64,000 nucleotides of DNA from Hyposmocoma kahamanoa (GCF_003589595.1 NW_020656077.1:2458810-2522809); one strand, 5' to 3'; positions 29,395-41,360 are shown, numbered from the stretch's first letter. Notes: generated from the letters alone by a model not told the origin. Numbers and translations are program-made.

Positions 29395-32186
29395 CAGGGG
29401 TTCCCTAACTTATTTTGTCTACTGCCCACTCTGAGAATAAATTATTTTTTAGCGCCCCCATTTTTCCACCTACTTAAAAACCACTATAATATTTTTATTA
29501 ATTATTGTGATTAAATATTCATTCTAGAATTGACTTGTGACCTGAGCGCAGTAGGTAGTACACAACGGCGCTCAGGTTTCAAGTTAAGTCTTACGGGCTA
29601 CACCTGCCAATGAGAATGATTATTGAAACGCAACTTTATAGCATTCAGACAGAGTATCTTTTATTCAAAATAAAACAAACAATCGATTCTAATATAAAAA
29701 CTAATATGAAGAATGAATCTGATGCTGTTTAATAAGTTTGTTGATATCAGGTTCCAATTTCTCAAGAACAGTCACAAGTCACCACGTTCGGTAACATGCA
29801 AAGGATTTCTTTTTTTAGTAAGCAGCGTCGTCACAGCACTAAAACGACGTTCACACAAATATGACGATAGGAATGCTATCAAGAATCGTTGAACGATTGA
29901 CCACAATCCTGGGTACAATTGCGGGATCGGTTTTTGTAGCCAAAATTCTTGGTAGCCATTTTTGAACTTGATTTTTATTTCCTCGTTCGTTGTCAATTCT
30001 ATAAGTTCTTCTTCCAGCTGAGGTGATATTGCTGCGTTGACATTTGAAAACGAATCCAACACCCAGTCTGGTATTTCCAAGTTCAAAATGTCCTGGTATC
30101 GTTCGGTGAAGTCAATGTGGAGGATTTCTAAATGTTGGCAGCAGGTAAATAAGTCGTCTTTACTGCAGGATATTGATAAATTCGGAAAATTGTAAAACTC
30201 ACGTCTGCTCATATTCTTTTTGTGTAGAAGCAGTTTGGCTGAGAAAGCAGCAACGACATTTTTTGTTTTAATTAAATTTAGTTCATCGCCTTGCAGTTGG
30301 AGATTCATGTCGTTGAACAATTTATACAGGTCTGTCATGCAAGGTATATCATTCGTTGATGTAACGAACTTGTTGCGCAATTCTGTATCTTTAGTTTCCA
30401 ATAGCTCTATCACAGAGTTAAATATGTTGTAAAATCGAGTCAGACAATTGCCTCTTGATAGCCAACGAACTTCAGTATGAAACAACAAACGGTTGAAATC
30501 TTCGTCATTAGTAACACAAAGCTGATGAAATAATTTATAATTCAAGAGGAGCTGCTACGGATTTTATTGACTACTATGATGACATATTGCAGTGATTGAA
30601 ATAGTCGTTCACTTAAATTTCTAGCAACCAAATGTTGTCAATAAATAAAGCAATGTACAGCAAGGATATCTGGAATTTAATTTTTTAAGTACGCTATGAA
30701 GCCTTTATGACACCTGTCAAAGCCGGAGCGCCATTCGTAGCAACTGATATAATATTTTTCAAGGGAATCTCTTTCTCGTCATAAAACTTTTCCAATGTAT
30801 TGAATATGGTTTCGCCTTTTGTATCGGTTTCTAAATTTCTAGCAAACAATAGTTCTTCACATATTTTCTCATCTTTAATAAACCTCACGTAAGACAGCAA
30901 CAACGCTTCATTAGTTGGTAAAGTGGACTCATCGAGCTGAATTGAGAATTGATTAGTCCTCAGATGATTGCGCAATGATTCTTCAATGTTTTCAGCCATT
31001 TCATAAATTCGTCTTTGCATAGAATTTTCACAGGGATTTTTCGAATAATATCTGCGGCCGGTTTATGAAGCACAGTAATTGTTACTTCCTTTATTGCTAG
31101 CTAAATTAAATCTTCTCCGATGTTGTGTGGTTTGACTTTTTGAGCAATTAACAAGGAGATATTGTACAAAGCTCGAAGTCCGTCGTCATCTTGCTTAGCA
31201 GCCGCCGAAAAGAGTTTTGCTACACTTGGTTGAGTATTATGCTTCTTCTCTAGGTCTTGAAAAAATGCTACATTCTTGTCTTTCTTATCTGGATGCATTT
31301 TATTCAAATAATCTTGCAGTCTTGAAGACTTCATTGCTTCATTCGAAAATGTTTTTAGACATAGAAGGCACAAAGACGATGACGGGTTTGAGGGATTTTC
31401 AATGAATCCGAATTTAATATATTTCGCACAGTATTGCCGTCTCTTCTTTTTTACTTCTTTATTTTAGTTTTGAGAAATACGTAAGTAAGTGTTGAACTTA
31501 AGTATACTACGTATCTATTACGCGCGAAACCGAAAATGAAAATAAAATAAATATTACGTTGTTTATACAGAATTGCATAAGCAGCACGCACCGACAGGAA
31601 TAAGGCAAACATGCATAAACTCGTTTGTCTCATTCGACGCTCAATCGTACTCAACAAGTAAGAACAAGTATTCTGTGAACCAGCCGATGGATATAGGAAT
31701 GCACAAATCGAGTTATTTAACAAAAACTTGTTAAAACATGATTGCCCGCGGTCTATTATCTACGAAAATTACCTATCTAGGAATACTAATAACTATTAAT
31801 CTCTCTTTTGTGTCTGTTGCCTTTTTATTTGTTTGTTTGTGTCTACTTTCATTTCGAAACGGAGCGACCAATTGACATGATTTTTATTTTATTTATTCAA
31901 TAAAACAGGATATATGAACTACACGGAGAGAAATATCGAACCGAGTTAGTTTGAGCAATCTCTTAATTAATATTAGTTGATGTTCACAAGTTGTAGTCGA
32001 GAGTTCAGTCGGTGTCTAAGAGTCTTACTAGATGAAATTACAAATCTCCCCCTAAGCCTGTACACAACGCCCCCATTTTTTTTTCTACGTCTCTTACCGC
32101 CCCCATTTTTTTTCTGGGTCTCTTACCGCCCCTTTAGGCCTGCAGCGCCTACAAGGGGGCGTTATCGCCCACTTTGAGAAAGGCTG
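29395..32186 (-). mobile_element. hAT transposon (ZBED/Charlie-like), complete ends, decayed coding region, copy 2
   Basis: The ends are CAGGGGTTCCCTAAC at the left and the complement of CAGCCTTTCTCAAAG at the right. CTGTAGGT (29387-29394) and CTGTAGAT (32187-32194) flank them, an 8-bp target duplication with one change. Both subterminal regions carry GCGCCCCCA-type blocks, repeated at the right end. Length 2792 bp. Confidence 0.87.
29772..31405 (-). pseudogene. hAT transposase, broken into three frames
   Basis: Reading on the minus strand: a BED-finger-side segment (31101-31373: CLLCLKTFSNEAMKSSRLQD), a central segment (30694-31020: LDESTLPTNEALLLSYVRFI, EIPLKNIISVATNGAPALTG), then a 257-codon segment (29772-30545) with LLFHTEVRWLSRGNCLTRFY and, near the end, LCERRFSAVTTLLTKKRNPL, the hAT dimerisation motif. 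The order equals that of ZBED5/FAM200-like hAT proteins. Stops and frameshifts between segments make it a pseudogene. Confidence 0.88.
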
Positions 32187-32199
32187 CTGTAGATATATC

Positions 32200-32925
32200 A
32201 ATATTAGACTTTAGTTGATGTATAATAAATTAGATGACAGTACTTATAATCTGAATTTCAGAATAAACTAAATAATAGTTTGATTACAATATTAAATTAC
32301 TGCGTGTCCTAGCCTTACGCGGGAATTCGGTGGTAGTTACTAATCACACTATACATCACAAGTCAAGTATTTTAGAAGCTTCCAATGAGTTCGTATTATT
32401 AGTCCATCACGGTCCTGCGGCTGGAGAGTACAGGTGAATGATTTGTTGCCCATTTTAGGATTTTTTGCGTGTAAATAAGTAATTCGGTGGATTTGATCCA
32501 GGTTGATTTTTTAATTCGGTGCATACGATAATTCAAAAACTAAATGTTATAGTTGTATTTAATATTTTTTATCATATGTGTCGTAACAACTAAAATATAA
32601 TAGCAATTTATTGGAGTCGTATAAAAAAAAAAATTTTTCTATATCCCGTGGCCTTGAATTCGGTGGATTTAATGCCACCGAGTTCAGAAATATTTCCACC
32701 AAAGTCGGAAAAAACTGCCATCGAAGCCATATTTTCTTTGAAAAGTTGATACATGAAAGACAAAAACCAAGAGAAATATTGGTTTAATCTTACTTTTAAA
32801 ATTTGAGATACAATATTTAATACATTATTTGGCACTGACAAGCAGACTTTAAATATGAAAGAAACTTGTATAACACATTCGCCCGTCCATTTTTCTTCAC
32901 AGAAATCCAATGGACTTCTGTGTTT
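32200..32925. other. Unassigned DNA with dispersed AATTCGGTGG motifs
   Basis: AATTCGGTGG or a near form occurs at about 32323, 32480, 32513 and 32654 and again as ATTTCGGTGG near 34675, on the far side of the Gypsy-like fragment. It may be non-coding or LTR sequence of that element. A 100-codon minus-strand frame (32608-32910) has no recognisable domain. Confidence 0.35.
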
Positions 32926-32929
32926 TTGT

Positions 32930-33870
32930 TTAGTGTAAATTATAGTCCCCTAGGTATGCAGGCGGATGCCTGTCACGGGAAGGACGTCGTGGCGAATCAT
33001 TTCTTCCGCCTACAGCTTCTTCTACAGAATTTATAGCTTGCTGAGATGATTCGGCTTCTTCAGATATGTTTACTATCTCTGGTTCCTCATCGAAGGGTTC
33101 AGACGTCTCTCCAACGGGATTACTAATTGGTGCTAGATGACGATTCGAATCAGTATCTTCTCTCCCGTCAGAAAAGCGTACATGAAAGTAATTTGGATTT
33201 GCTTCCAAAAGTTTGATTTCCTCTACTATCGGATCGTACTTACTTTTCCTTGTGTTCTTCTTCAGTAGCACCGGACCCGGAGTAGTAAGCCATGACGGCA
33301 GGCAAACTCCGTTGCCAGAGCGCCTTAGGAAACGAAACATTCTGTCGTGTGGTGTAGCAGTGCACAACAAGGAGCGCATGGAGTGGAGCGACATTGGTAA
33401 AACTTGTTCCCAATGTTGAATATCAAGTGATTGGATCTTAAACATAGCTGAATGGTTTTCCACAGAGTCCCGTTTAGTCTTTCGACTTGGCCATTTCCCG
33501 CTGGATTGTATGGAGTTATTCGACAGCAAGCAATGTCATTCCTTAGCAAGAGGTCTTTGAATTCTTGGGCCATAAATCGTGATCTACGGTCAGAATGGAT
33601 CAAAGGGGCGTTCCAAATGTAAAGAATAGGTCTTTCAGACAAGTTATAATAGTGCAGGTAGATATATCCTTGCATGTATAAGCAAATGGGAATCTTGAAA
33701 ATTCGTCTACTATCGTCAGTATATACTTATTTTGAGTATTGGAAGGAAGTGGCCCCTTGAAATCTAAGCTGAGCCTTTCGAATGGAGCTGTTGCTTTAAT
33801 GAGTTTTCCTTTACAATTTGCAAATCTAGGCTTGATTTCCGTACAGACTTTTTTTTTTTTTTTTTTTTTT
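32930..33870 (-). pseudogene. Ty3/Gypsy-type retrotransposon integrase, frameshifted and cut by a gap
   Basis: Minus-strand frames in order: FERLSLDFKGPLPSNTQNKY, ILTIVDEFSRFPFAY (first catalytic Asp, about 33820-33690); HSDRRSRFMAQEFKDLL, TPYNPAGNGQVERLNGTLWK (second Asp and Glu, about 33600-33480, the Glu in GQVERLN); then the C-terminal part with LLKKNTRKSKYDPIVEEIKL and a polyprotein end near 32930. The reading changes frame at least twice, so it is dead. The sequence upstream is lost in an assembly gap reached through a long T run. Confidence 0.82.
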
Positions 33871-34270
33871 NNNNNNNNNNNNNNNNNNNNNNNNNNNNNN
33901 NNNNNNNNNNNNNNNNNNNNNNNNNNNNNNNNNNNNNNNNNNNNNNNNNNNNNNNNNNNNNNNNNNNNNNNNNNNNNNNNNNNNNNNNNNNNNNNNNNNN
34001 NNNNNNNNNNNNNNNNNNNNNNNNNNNNNNNNNNNNNNNNNNNNNNNNNNNNNNNNNNNNNNNNNNNNNNNNNNNNNNNNNNNNNNNNNNNNNNNNNNNN
34101 NNNNNNNNNNNNNNNNNNNNNNNNNNNNNNNNNNNNNNNNNNNNNNNNNNNNNNNNNNNNNNNNNNNNNNNNNNNNNNNNNNNNNNNNNNNNNNNNNNNN
34201 NNNNNNNNNNNNNNNNNNNNNNNNNNNNNNNNNNNNNNNNNNNNNNNNNNNNNNNNNNNNNNNNNNNNNN
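33871..34270. other. Assembly gap (400 N)
   Basis: Exactly 400 N, preceded by an uninterrupted run of T from 33849. Nothing can be said about the sequence. The reading frames that cross it have no meaning. Confidence 0.99.
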
Positions 34271-34533
34271 TAAATATCTTATTTGTAGTTACGACCATGC
34301 AACAATAATTATAACAGAAACATATTAATCGTGCAAGTGCCAAACATTTCATGGCTTTTGTAGCTACAGATTGCGTTTAAATTTTTTTTAAAGAGGTACG
34401 GAAATACTTTGTGTGATTGAAAAAAAAACCTGAACAGCCAAACTGAAAACGGATTTTAATTAATAGTCATAAGGTGAAATTTGTATGCGGTGTTCTGATC
34501 GATTTACAAATAAATTTTAGTTTTTAAAGCTTG

Positions 34534-34597
34534 ATTTAATAGTTAGTGATTAATATCACTAACTATTAAATAAACATTTGCTAATGCAAATGTTTAT
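34534..34597. repeat. Two adjoining perfect hairpins with the same TAAT loop
   Basis: Hairpin 1 has 17-bp arms (34534-34550 and 34555-34571) around TAAT. Hairpin 2 has 12-bp arms (34570-34581 and 34586-34597) around TAAT. The second begins where the first ends. Confidence 0.8.
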
Positions 34598-34851
34598 GTA
34601 GACTATTGAATGTTTTTACTGCCTTTTTCATAATATTTTATACAAAAATTATGCCTTTTGTTAAATTATCCTGATTTCGGTGGTAGCGGAATTCGATGGA
34701 TGAAATATGTCATTAACTGTTTGTGTGTTGTAAGAATCTAATTGCCCAATAACGGAATCTTATGTAAGTTTGAGTTGTATTTCGTTCCCGCTCAAAGTTT
34801 TTCCTGAAATTAAGAAAAAAAATTCGACCACTGAAGTCAGAGAAGTTACGC

Positions 34852-35160
34852 TCAACTCACTCTGGCGCAGAATCAAAGCGTCGCGACGCGTCTTTTTTCA
34901 CCTATAGCATATTCATCTATTTTCCCATTATTAAGATACAAATTTGTGTTATGAAAATATAACGCGCGCCTTCACACGTCGACGCTTGGCGTGCCCGCGC
35001 ATTACTTGCGCGCAGTGAGGCGTCTGACGCCGATCACACTGTGACCCGGGCGCGCTAATGCGAGTGTCGTCGCGCGACGACGCGCGTCGCCATGCCTTGT
35101 AGTTGAAAAACAGAGCGCGACGCGACGCTTCGACTCTGCGCCAGTGTGAGTTGAACCTTA
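34852..35160. mobile_element. GC-rich foldback element (MITE-like)
   Basis: The ends are imperfect inverted repeats of about 45-50 bp: 'CTCAACTCACTCTGGCGCAG' at the left and the complement of 'GTTCAACTCACACTGGCGCA' at the right, each followed by GCGTCGCG-rich DNA. The interior is dense in CGCG, unlike its surroundings. No target duplication was confirmed. Confidence 0.7.
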
Positions 35161-35189
35161 GCCCTTCTAGGAGAAATGCCCAATAATGA

Positions 35190-36335
35190 TTTACCCAAGT
35201 TATTCATTATAGCCAGTTCTTAGGTTTTCGCGATTGTTGCACATAGGAAATGAAATTATTTTTCCGGACTTCAATCGCGTATATTTGGTTTTTCGAACAA
35301 ACCAACGTTTCGGGCTCTTTATAGGTCCCATGGTCACGGTCAAAGTCAAAGTCAAAGATTATTTATTCCATAGGTAAAATAAATTTACACTTGAAAACGT
35401 CACATTCAAGCTACTGCTCGTTCACTACGCCGACCTCTCTGAGAAGAACGAGCAAGAAACTCGAGGGATTGCTCTTTTCAAATAAACTTAAATGCTATGG
35501 AATGCACTTTGAATCAAATTAGTGTGGATTCTGGAGCTGTGTCGTCTTTTCATACATCTTAATCTAACACGTAGTCTTCAATTTTGTAATATGATTTTTC
35601 GATCAAAATATATTTAATGTAGTTTTTAAAATTAGGAAATGATAAGGTTAATATATGCTTCGGAATCTTATTGTAAAAACGTATACAGTTCCCCATAAAA
35701 GAGTTGTTTACCTTGGTTAAATGAAATCGTGGTACCATGAGTTTGGACTTAGCTCTAAGGTTAATATTATGGATATCTTCTTTCTTATTGAAATTATGTA
35801 TATTTTTACGGGCATACAAAATATTTGAGTAAATGTACTGTGATGCCACAGTCATGATACCAGTCTCCTTAAACTTTTCTCTGAGAGAAACCCGAGAGTC
35901 TAGACGGCACACAGAACGAATCGCTCGTTTTTGCAATACAAATATGGTTTGAATATCTGCCGCTTTACCCCACATGAGAATCCCGTAGGACATTATACTA
36001 TGGAAGTGACTAAAGTAAACTAGTCTAGCAGTACTAACATCGGTAAGCTCACGTATTCTGCGGACTCTCACTCCCAAGAAGACTGCTTTATTAACAAGGT
36101 CTAACTTTTCTCCGTTTATTTCTATGCTTGGGCTAGTCGATTTTACGTTAGGTAATTCAAATTTAACACATTTTGTCTTCTTGGCATTAAGGGATAAATT
36201 GTTAGCATTAAACCAATAAACTACCTTAGAGAGGGTATCATCCCATGGTCATGGTTGACTGACACAGTCAACCGTGACCATGGGGCAAAAATAGTTTCAT
36301 TTCCTTGAAATATATGATTATTACTTTTGTATTCT
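35190..36335. repeat. Palindromic element split by a LINE insertion
   Basis: 'GGAAATGAAATTATTTTT' (about 35247) and its near complement 'AAAAATAGTTTCATTTCC' (about 36287) are outer arms. The inner arms are CCCATGGTCATGGTTGACTG and the complement around ACA (36242-36284). Parts of it recur at 38360-38480 (ATGGGACCTGTAAAGAGTCC) and 54829-54870 (AATCGCGAAAACCTAAG). Confidence 0.6.
35340..36240 (-). mobile_element. CR1/Jockey-like non-LTR retrotransposon, 5'-truncated, copy 2
   Basis: A minus-strand 172-codon frame (35559-36077) carries RRIRELTDVSTARLVYFSHF and MSYGILMWGKAADIQTIFVL, matching copy 1 at 4142-5303. The GACTTT tail starts at 35340. TCCCATGGTCACGG (35326-35339) and TCCCATGGTCATGG (36241-36254) form a 14-bp target duplication with one change. 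Length 901 bp; 5' truncation is usual for LINEs. Confidence 0.87.
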
Positions 36336-36339
36336 TTTC

Positions 36340-37020
36340 TTAATTTTGATTTAATTTCAATTATAATTTGGCCTTACAAACGCAAGTTCGGCAAAATACG
36401 AATTAGTGTGGTGTTAATTGCTAGTGTCGAGATGCTATTTGTTAATATGGAACTAAGTAGGTAGGTAAGTACTTGTTTTTGTTACTTAATGCGCGGTGAG
36501 TCATTTAATTCATCGTCTTATGTGCAAGCGCTATATGATCTTAGAGATAGTATTGAATCGTAACTCTTGCTTCATTACATTGATATATGGACAGGACTTT
36601 GGCATTATATTGTTTTGATATTGTTGTCTACTCGCCAGGCGTGCAAATGTATGTTGTAAGGCTATATCTGTATACGAAAAACAATTGTATACAAAACAAA
36701 ATAGTCTAAATAGTCTCCATAGTATTTATGTGGTCTGTGGTCTCTATTGATGTTCGATCTTGTTCAGTCCCATTTTTGCACGAATTGAACTTTTGATTAC
36801 GTGAACAATTGAAATATTTGAAAATTGAAATAAATCTTAATTTAAAGCTTTATATTTGTATACCATTTAACCATAATAAAATCTTAAACCGTGCGGTGGT
36901 GTCGTGACTGCCAGAAAATTGTACGATTAATAGGTCTTTGTTTCAAAGGTACCCGACCTTACAAAAGGGTACAGCCTAAATGGAAATTGTTTCGAGATCA
37001 CATGTAAAGGAAAACAATTA
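36340..37020. other. AT-rich intergenic DNA
   Basis: No gene or repeat recognised. Confidence 0.4.
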
Positions 37021-37026
37021 AATAAT

Positions 37027-37122
37027 TCGACGGTGGAAATTTGAAATGTCCTAAGAGACATTTCGTCGTATGGTCATTGTCTTTTACATGTCCCCTGCAA
37101 CATTTCAAATTTCCACCATCGA
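37027..37122. repeat. Short foldback element (96 bp)
   Basis: Arms of about 22 bp: CGACGGTGGAAATTTGAAAT and the complement of CGATGGTGGAAATTTGAAAT. No coding capacity. Confidence 0.7.
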
Positions 37123-37129
37123 TATCATA

Positions 37130-38340
37130 TAAGGAACTACTGAGACACGGGAGAGATACAACCTGGTCTCACACTAGGGAATTCTCTGGTCTAACTAACC
37201 AGAGTAACGAAATATTTATATAATATTTTCATTGTGTTTACGTCTATGTGTCAAGTCTTATTGAAATCGGTTAACGGTTATCGGGTTATTCGGTTAAATA
37301 TAAGGAAAGAGAAGTGTAGGAAGAAAGAGAATATTCTGGCTCAGAAATTTGTGCCACTGGTACAATAGGAGCACCCGATCATTATTTAGAGCTGCAGTGT
37401 CCAAGGTTAAGATTGTCATAATGATCGCCGACCTTCATTGAAAGATGGCACATGAAGAAAAAGAACGGAAAGTGGTTTAGTCAGTAAATCGTATTCATCC
37501 CTCAATTTTCCACGATTAAGAGGTGGAATATTTTCTTCCAACTTGAATGGGATCGCCTACTAAGGAACCCCGTTTCCAACAAAAAAGAAACATCAAACTC
37601 GGTTCGCAAATGCCGGAGGAAACACACACTTGATCTTATAAACAAAAGAAAAAGAAAAATGCAGTCTAATTGGGAATCTCCTCCTTTTTTAAAGTGGGTT
37701 AAAAATATGTAAGCTACGCCAATTCATATACAAGTATCAAGAACAAAGGCAGCCTATCCAACCTACCTAACTGGTAACCATAATAAGTATGTTCTACTGC
37801 GCAATAATTCGCTTTAGTTTCTTTTATATTTACGTATATAAACTACTTAACAATTGGTAAATGTCTACTTTGTCGCAACGGACAACTAAATCCTCGGGTT
37901 AAGTCCAATCGGAGGACTTAATTCTCTGTCTATACTATAATATACCTCTTTAAAGAGCACAACGCAGTTACAAAATTGTAGAACAAACGACGAAAACTAA
38001 ACGAGAGAAAGAGGGAAAGAGAGAAAAAGAAATAAAAAAGCTGTTAATTGTAAATGTTTCGTAGATTAAATGTCAAAGGTAGGTTTAGTCGCTCGCGCCC
38101 GAGCGGTGCTGCACATAATGGCAGGGGCGCGGTCGCTCGGCAGCCGACACACATTCACGCGTGAGTGTTATTTCGCACAAACTGGTCCACGCCACATACT
38201 CTCTCACTTACATACTAATGTCGCTTGTACGGATTTGAACTTTAGAAAAAACCAACTGTCACGTTATTTGCAAATAAGGCAGCCTTTTTATTGTTACAGG
38301 TAGGTATGTGAATATGAATACTGATCACAGGAGGTAAGTA
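37130..38340. other. Intergenic DNA, no gene seen
   Basis: A purine run of GAGAAAGAGGGAAAGAGAG type lies at 38000-38035. A GC-richer patch at 38078-38165 has no recognisable coding content. Confidence 0.4.
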
Positions 38341-38519
38341 ATTGTCAAAGACTCGGTTATGGGACCTGTAAAGAGTCCGTCACGACACGAAAAAACAAAT
38401 ATACCTACGCAATTTAGGTACGAAAAAAATTTATAACTTTGTACTTATATGTATAAGGTCATTGTAACAGTCCCGAAAACCTAAAAACTCGATAAATATT
38501 TCGATAGCTTTGAACTATG

Positions 38520-38580
38520 TCGTCATTATTATTTCAGACGAAAAACGTCCACTACTGGACGTAGGCCTCCCATAAAAATC
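38520..38580 (+). repeat. RTE-type LINE tail fragment
   Basis: 'AAAAACGTCCACTACTGGAC' followed by GTAGGCCTCCCATAA matches a very common lepidopteran LINE 3' end. Confidence 0.55.
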
Positions 38581-39340
38581 GCCACGAAGACTGGTTTTGC
38601 GCAGTGTTATTATCATTTCTTTAACTAGGTATAATAAAAAAGTTTTTTCAAAATCTTGTAGTCAAACTTATTCTAAGCTAGCTCGAATTAAGCATTACTA
38701 TTTGTATAGTCTTAAAATATATAGTATAAAGAAAAATAGAAGTACGATTCCTCTAATTTATTACCTCAGCTTTAACAATACATATTCAACAATGCTTACA
38801 ATATATGCATATAAATAGAAGTTATCCTTATAACTAAATGTGGTTCAATCAGGTCACATGGATGAGGGGTGGATGAAGTTCGGACGAACTTGCGTCACCA
38901 CAAGCGTTACGAAACATTGCAATCAAATGTGTGAAAAAAAGTCATCGAATTTACACAAAAATGTTACTACATCTGAATATTATCACTTTCTCTGAATTTT
39001 TAGGTTCGTGTAAATAGTAAAAGAACATCTCTAAAGATAATCTACGTATGAAGGCCGGCGGGTTGTAGCTATTGCAGCCTAAGGCATAAAACATTGTGAT
39101 CGACCTTTATGTCGAACAGTTGACATTAAGAATTCAATGCCGAATTTCAATAAAACTGTCTTCATTCATTTTTTTTATCAATATCGTTAAAGCTAACAAA
39201 ATATCGACTGTAATTGCCTGTTGAGAAATAATACCAAAAGGTATTTTAAATTACCATAGCTACGTGCTTTGCTCACATTACGCAAAGCTAGATTAAGAGT
39301 AAATACAACGGCCCCGAAACGCCCGTGGTGAGTTGAATAG
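38580..39340. other. AT-rich intergenic DNA
   Basis: No gene or named repeat recognised between the LINE tail and the RR-2 gene. Confidence 0.4.
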
Positions 39341-39346
39341 GATAGA

Positions 39347-40240
39347 CTAGTGGATGTAAGCTGGAGCCTTTACAACGGCCCCAACCGGTTCGCGATGCAC
39401 GACGGCGTTGAAGCCGTTGTGTGGATCAGCAGTGTACTCCACCACGCGCCTCGTGCCATCCGGCTCCACCAGTGAGTATGAGCCCTGTACGACATCGCCA
39501 GACCGCGTCTCCTGCTGGCTTTTAGAGTCACCTGTCCAAGAACATTCCAACTTGTTACCTCTATGCCTATAAATATTCCGTTAAACACAAATTCGCAAGC
39601 TCAACCTTAATGATAAGAATAACGATAGATAAGTACTATGGTACTAGTGTATTATTAGAATCCGGTGACGCACAATAATGTAGAGATACATTTAGGTATG
39701 TTATAAGGAGCTCCTTATAGAACACAGGCAATTGTTAAACATAACCTACCTATCGTCTAAGACCTGCTTCATGCTATGCTATCGACTCTAGGATTGCTTG
39801 CATTTAGTAGCAAAATTTAAAGTACAACGCTTCAACTCACCTGTGAGTGCGTCTTGAATATCATAAGCGTAGGAGTATTGGGGATTGGGATCGTAATCGT
39901 CAACGGCGGCAACGCGGGCAACAGCAGGATGGGCATACGCTGCGACCGGTGCCGCGACGGGTACACCCAGAGGGCGCGCATACGCAGCTACGGGTGCCGC
40001 GACGGGCAGACCAAGCGGACGTGCGTAACCGTAAGGCGCTGCCACTGGCACCACGCCCGCCGCGCTTCTACAAACCGCCAGGATAGCTGCTAGGATCAGA
40101 ACCTGGAAAAAATGAAACTAACATGGGTACATTATAATGTTAACAGTAATAAACCAACATGGTTAAAAAGCCGTGATTGAGAAATAGAAGTAGTTAGGTA
40201 CGTTTTGTTAAAACCAAGTGTGAAGGATCCTTACCTTCAT
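39347..40240 (-). CDS. RR-2 cuticular protein (CPR family), three exons
   Basis: Secreted chitin-binding cuticle protein of 150 residues. Exon 1 is 40235-40240 (MK, donor GTAAGG); exon 2 is 39841-40102 after TTCCAG; exon 3 is 39347-39531 after TTGGACAG. Introns are 132 bp (phase 0) and 309 bp (phase 1, donor GTGAGT). The second intron splits the RR-2 domain within ALT|GDSK, unlike the other three genes here. Signal peptide about residues 1-18 ([16 protein letters not shown]). Residues 21-60 hold a near-perfect tandem repeat with [16 protein letters not shown]-2 domain about 76-137: [55 protein letters not shown]. The tail is short ([10 protein letters not shown]). Total coding length is a whole number of codons across all splices, which supports the model. 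Confidence 0.93.
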
Positions 40241-40302
40241 ATTGTATGTGTACCTTCGGTGGGCGCTGTTGCTTTGAACGTCGAAGGGTGCGCGTACGTC
40301 GC

Positions 40303-40309
40303 TTTTATA
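40303..40309 (-). promoter_or_regulatory. TATA box of the RR-2 gene at 39347-40240
   Basis: TATAAAA on the minus strand, with GTTCAAAGC about 30 bases downstream (near 40274) as a possible initiator. The first ATG after it is the start codon at 40240. Confidence 0.65.
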
Positions 40310-40314
40310 CGCAT

Positions 40315-41360
40315 GCACTGATTGCATTATGACTGCACGCTGCATACACGGACAGAAAAACGATTGATTGGTTGGGCGCGGCCGCGATGCGAACTATATC
40401 GAGTGACAAATGTGCTTTTGAATCCAGTTTCGATCAACTTTATAGAATTGTAATAAAACTATTTTAGATGCAAGGATTAGTACTGAGTAGTACTGAATAA
40501 TAGTACTTACTTAGCTATATGTTTGTAGGTAGTCAATTCTGTATTACATAATAAACTTAATGTTTGTAGGATTATCTCTACCCACCTACTGCCGCCCTCA
40601 TACCAAATGCGTGGCGAACAGAAAATCCAATACTCATCACGAAGAATAAAGCTCATGTTCTTCACACAAAGTACTTAACCATCCAACATTAGGTACTTAA
40701 TTCAAAAATACTTGATGTTTAGTAAGTACGTCGTTGAAGTACAGTGCAGATATATTTTGTAAGACCGACCGATAGTAGTACATACCTCACTAGGTAGATA
40801 AAGTGCACTTTAGGTGGACAAGGGTTTTTGGGTCACAGCTGTGCTTATCAGTGTATGCGTGTGTGATAGCGAACTAATGTAGCTTTAGATAATTCATAAT
40901 GGCTGTCCTTATAAGGCACGCGAACCTACTATTAACATCCTACGTAGCATGTAGGTCGACTAGGTAGGTATCTGAGTGTGTTTTAGCTGACGCTAATGAA
41001 AGATTTCGATATAATTGCTTACCTATACTTAGGTATCTTGATGTATGTACCTCTGTACTTTGGTTGAACGCCTCTAAATCATTGTTTCAAAGTCATGACG
41101 TGCAGGTAAACGAAGTTCGTAAATAATGTCTCAGAAGAAGTAATAACACGTAAATATTGAATAATCTTCACAATATTTCTACTACAACTCTTACTTTCCC
41201 CGGTGTATTACGAAGTACACTACATTCTTATCACTTTGCAATCACAAAGGAATTTAATACATTGCTGGCGTCTGTGTTTTCCGAAAGTTACAATTTAGGG
41301 CTATTCAAGCCTGAAGTGACAAGGCCTTACTAGACAAACTTACAACGTCGCTTACCATCA
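40315..41360. other. Upstream region of the RR-2 gene, no gene seen
   Basis: No exon recognised. Many TAGGTAGGTA-like short runs occur. Confidence 0.4.

Noticed and set aside
33600..34352. Long frames across the N gap on both strands
   Set aside because: Open only because N is not read as a stop; just the integrase part next to the gap is real.
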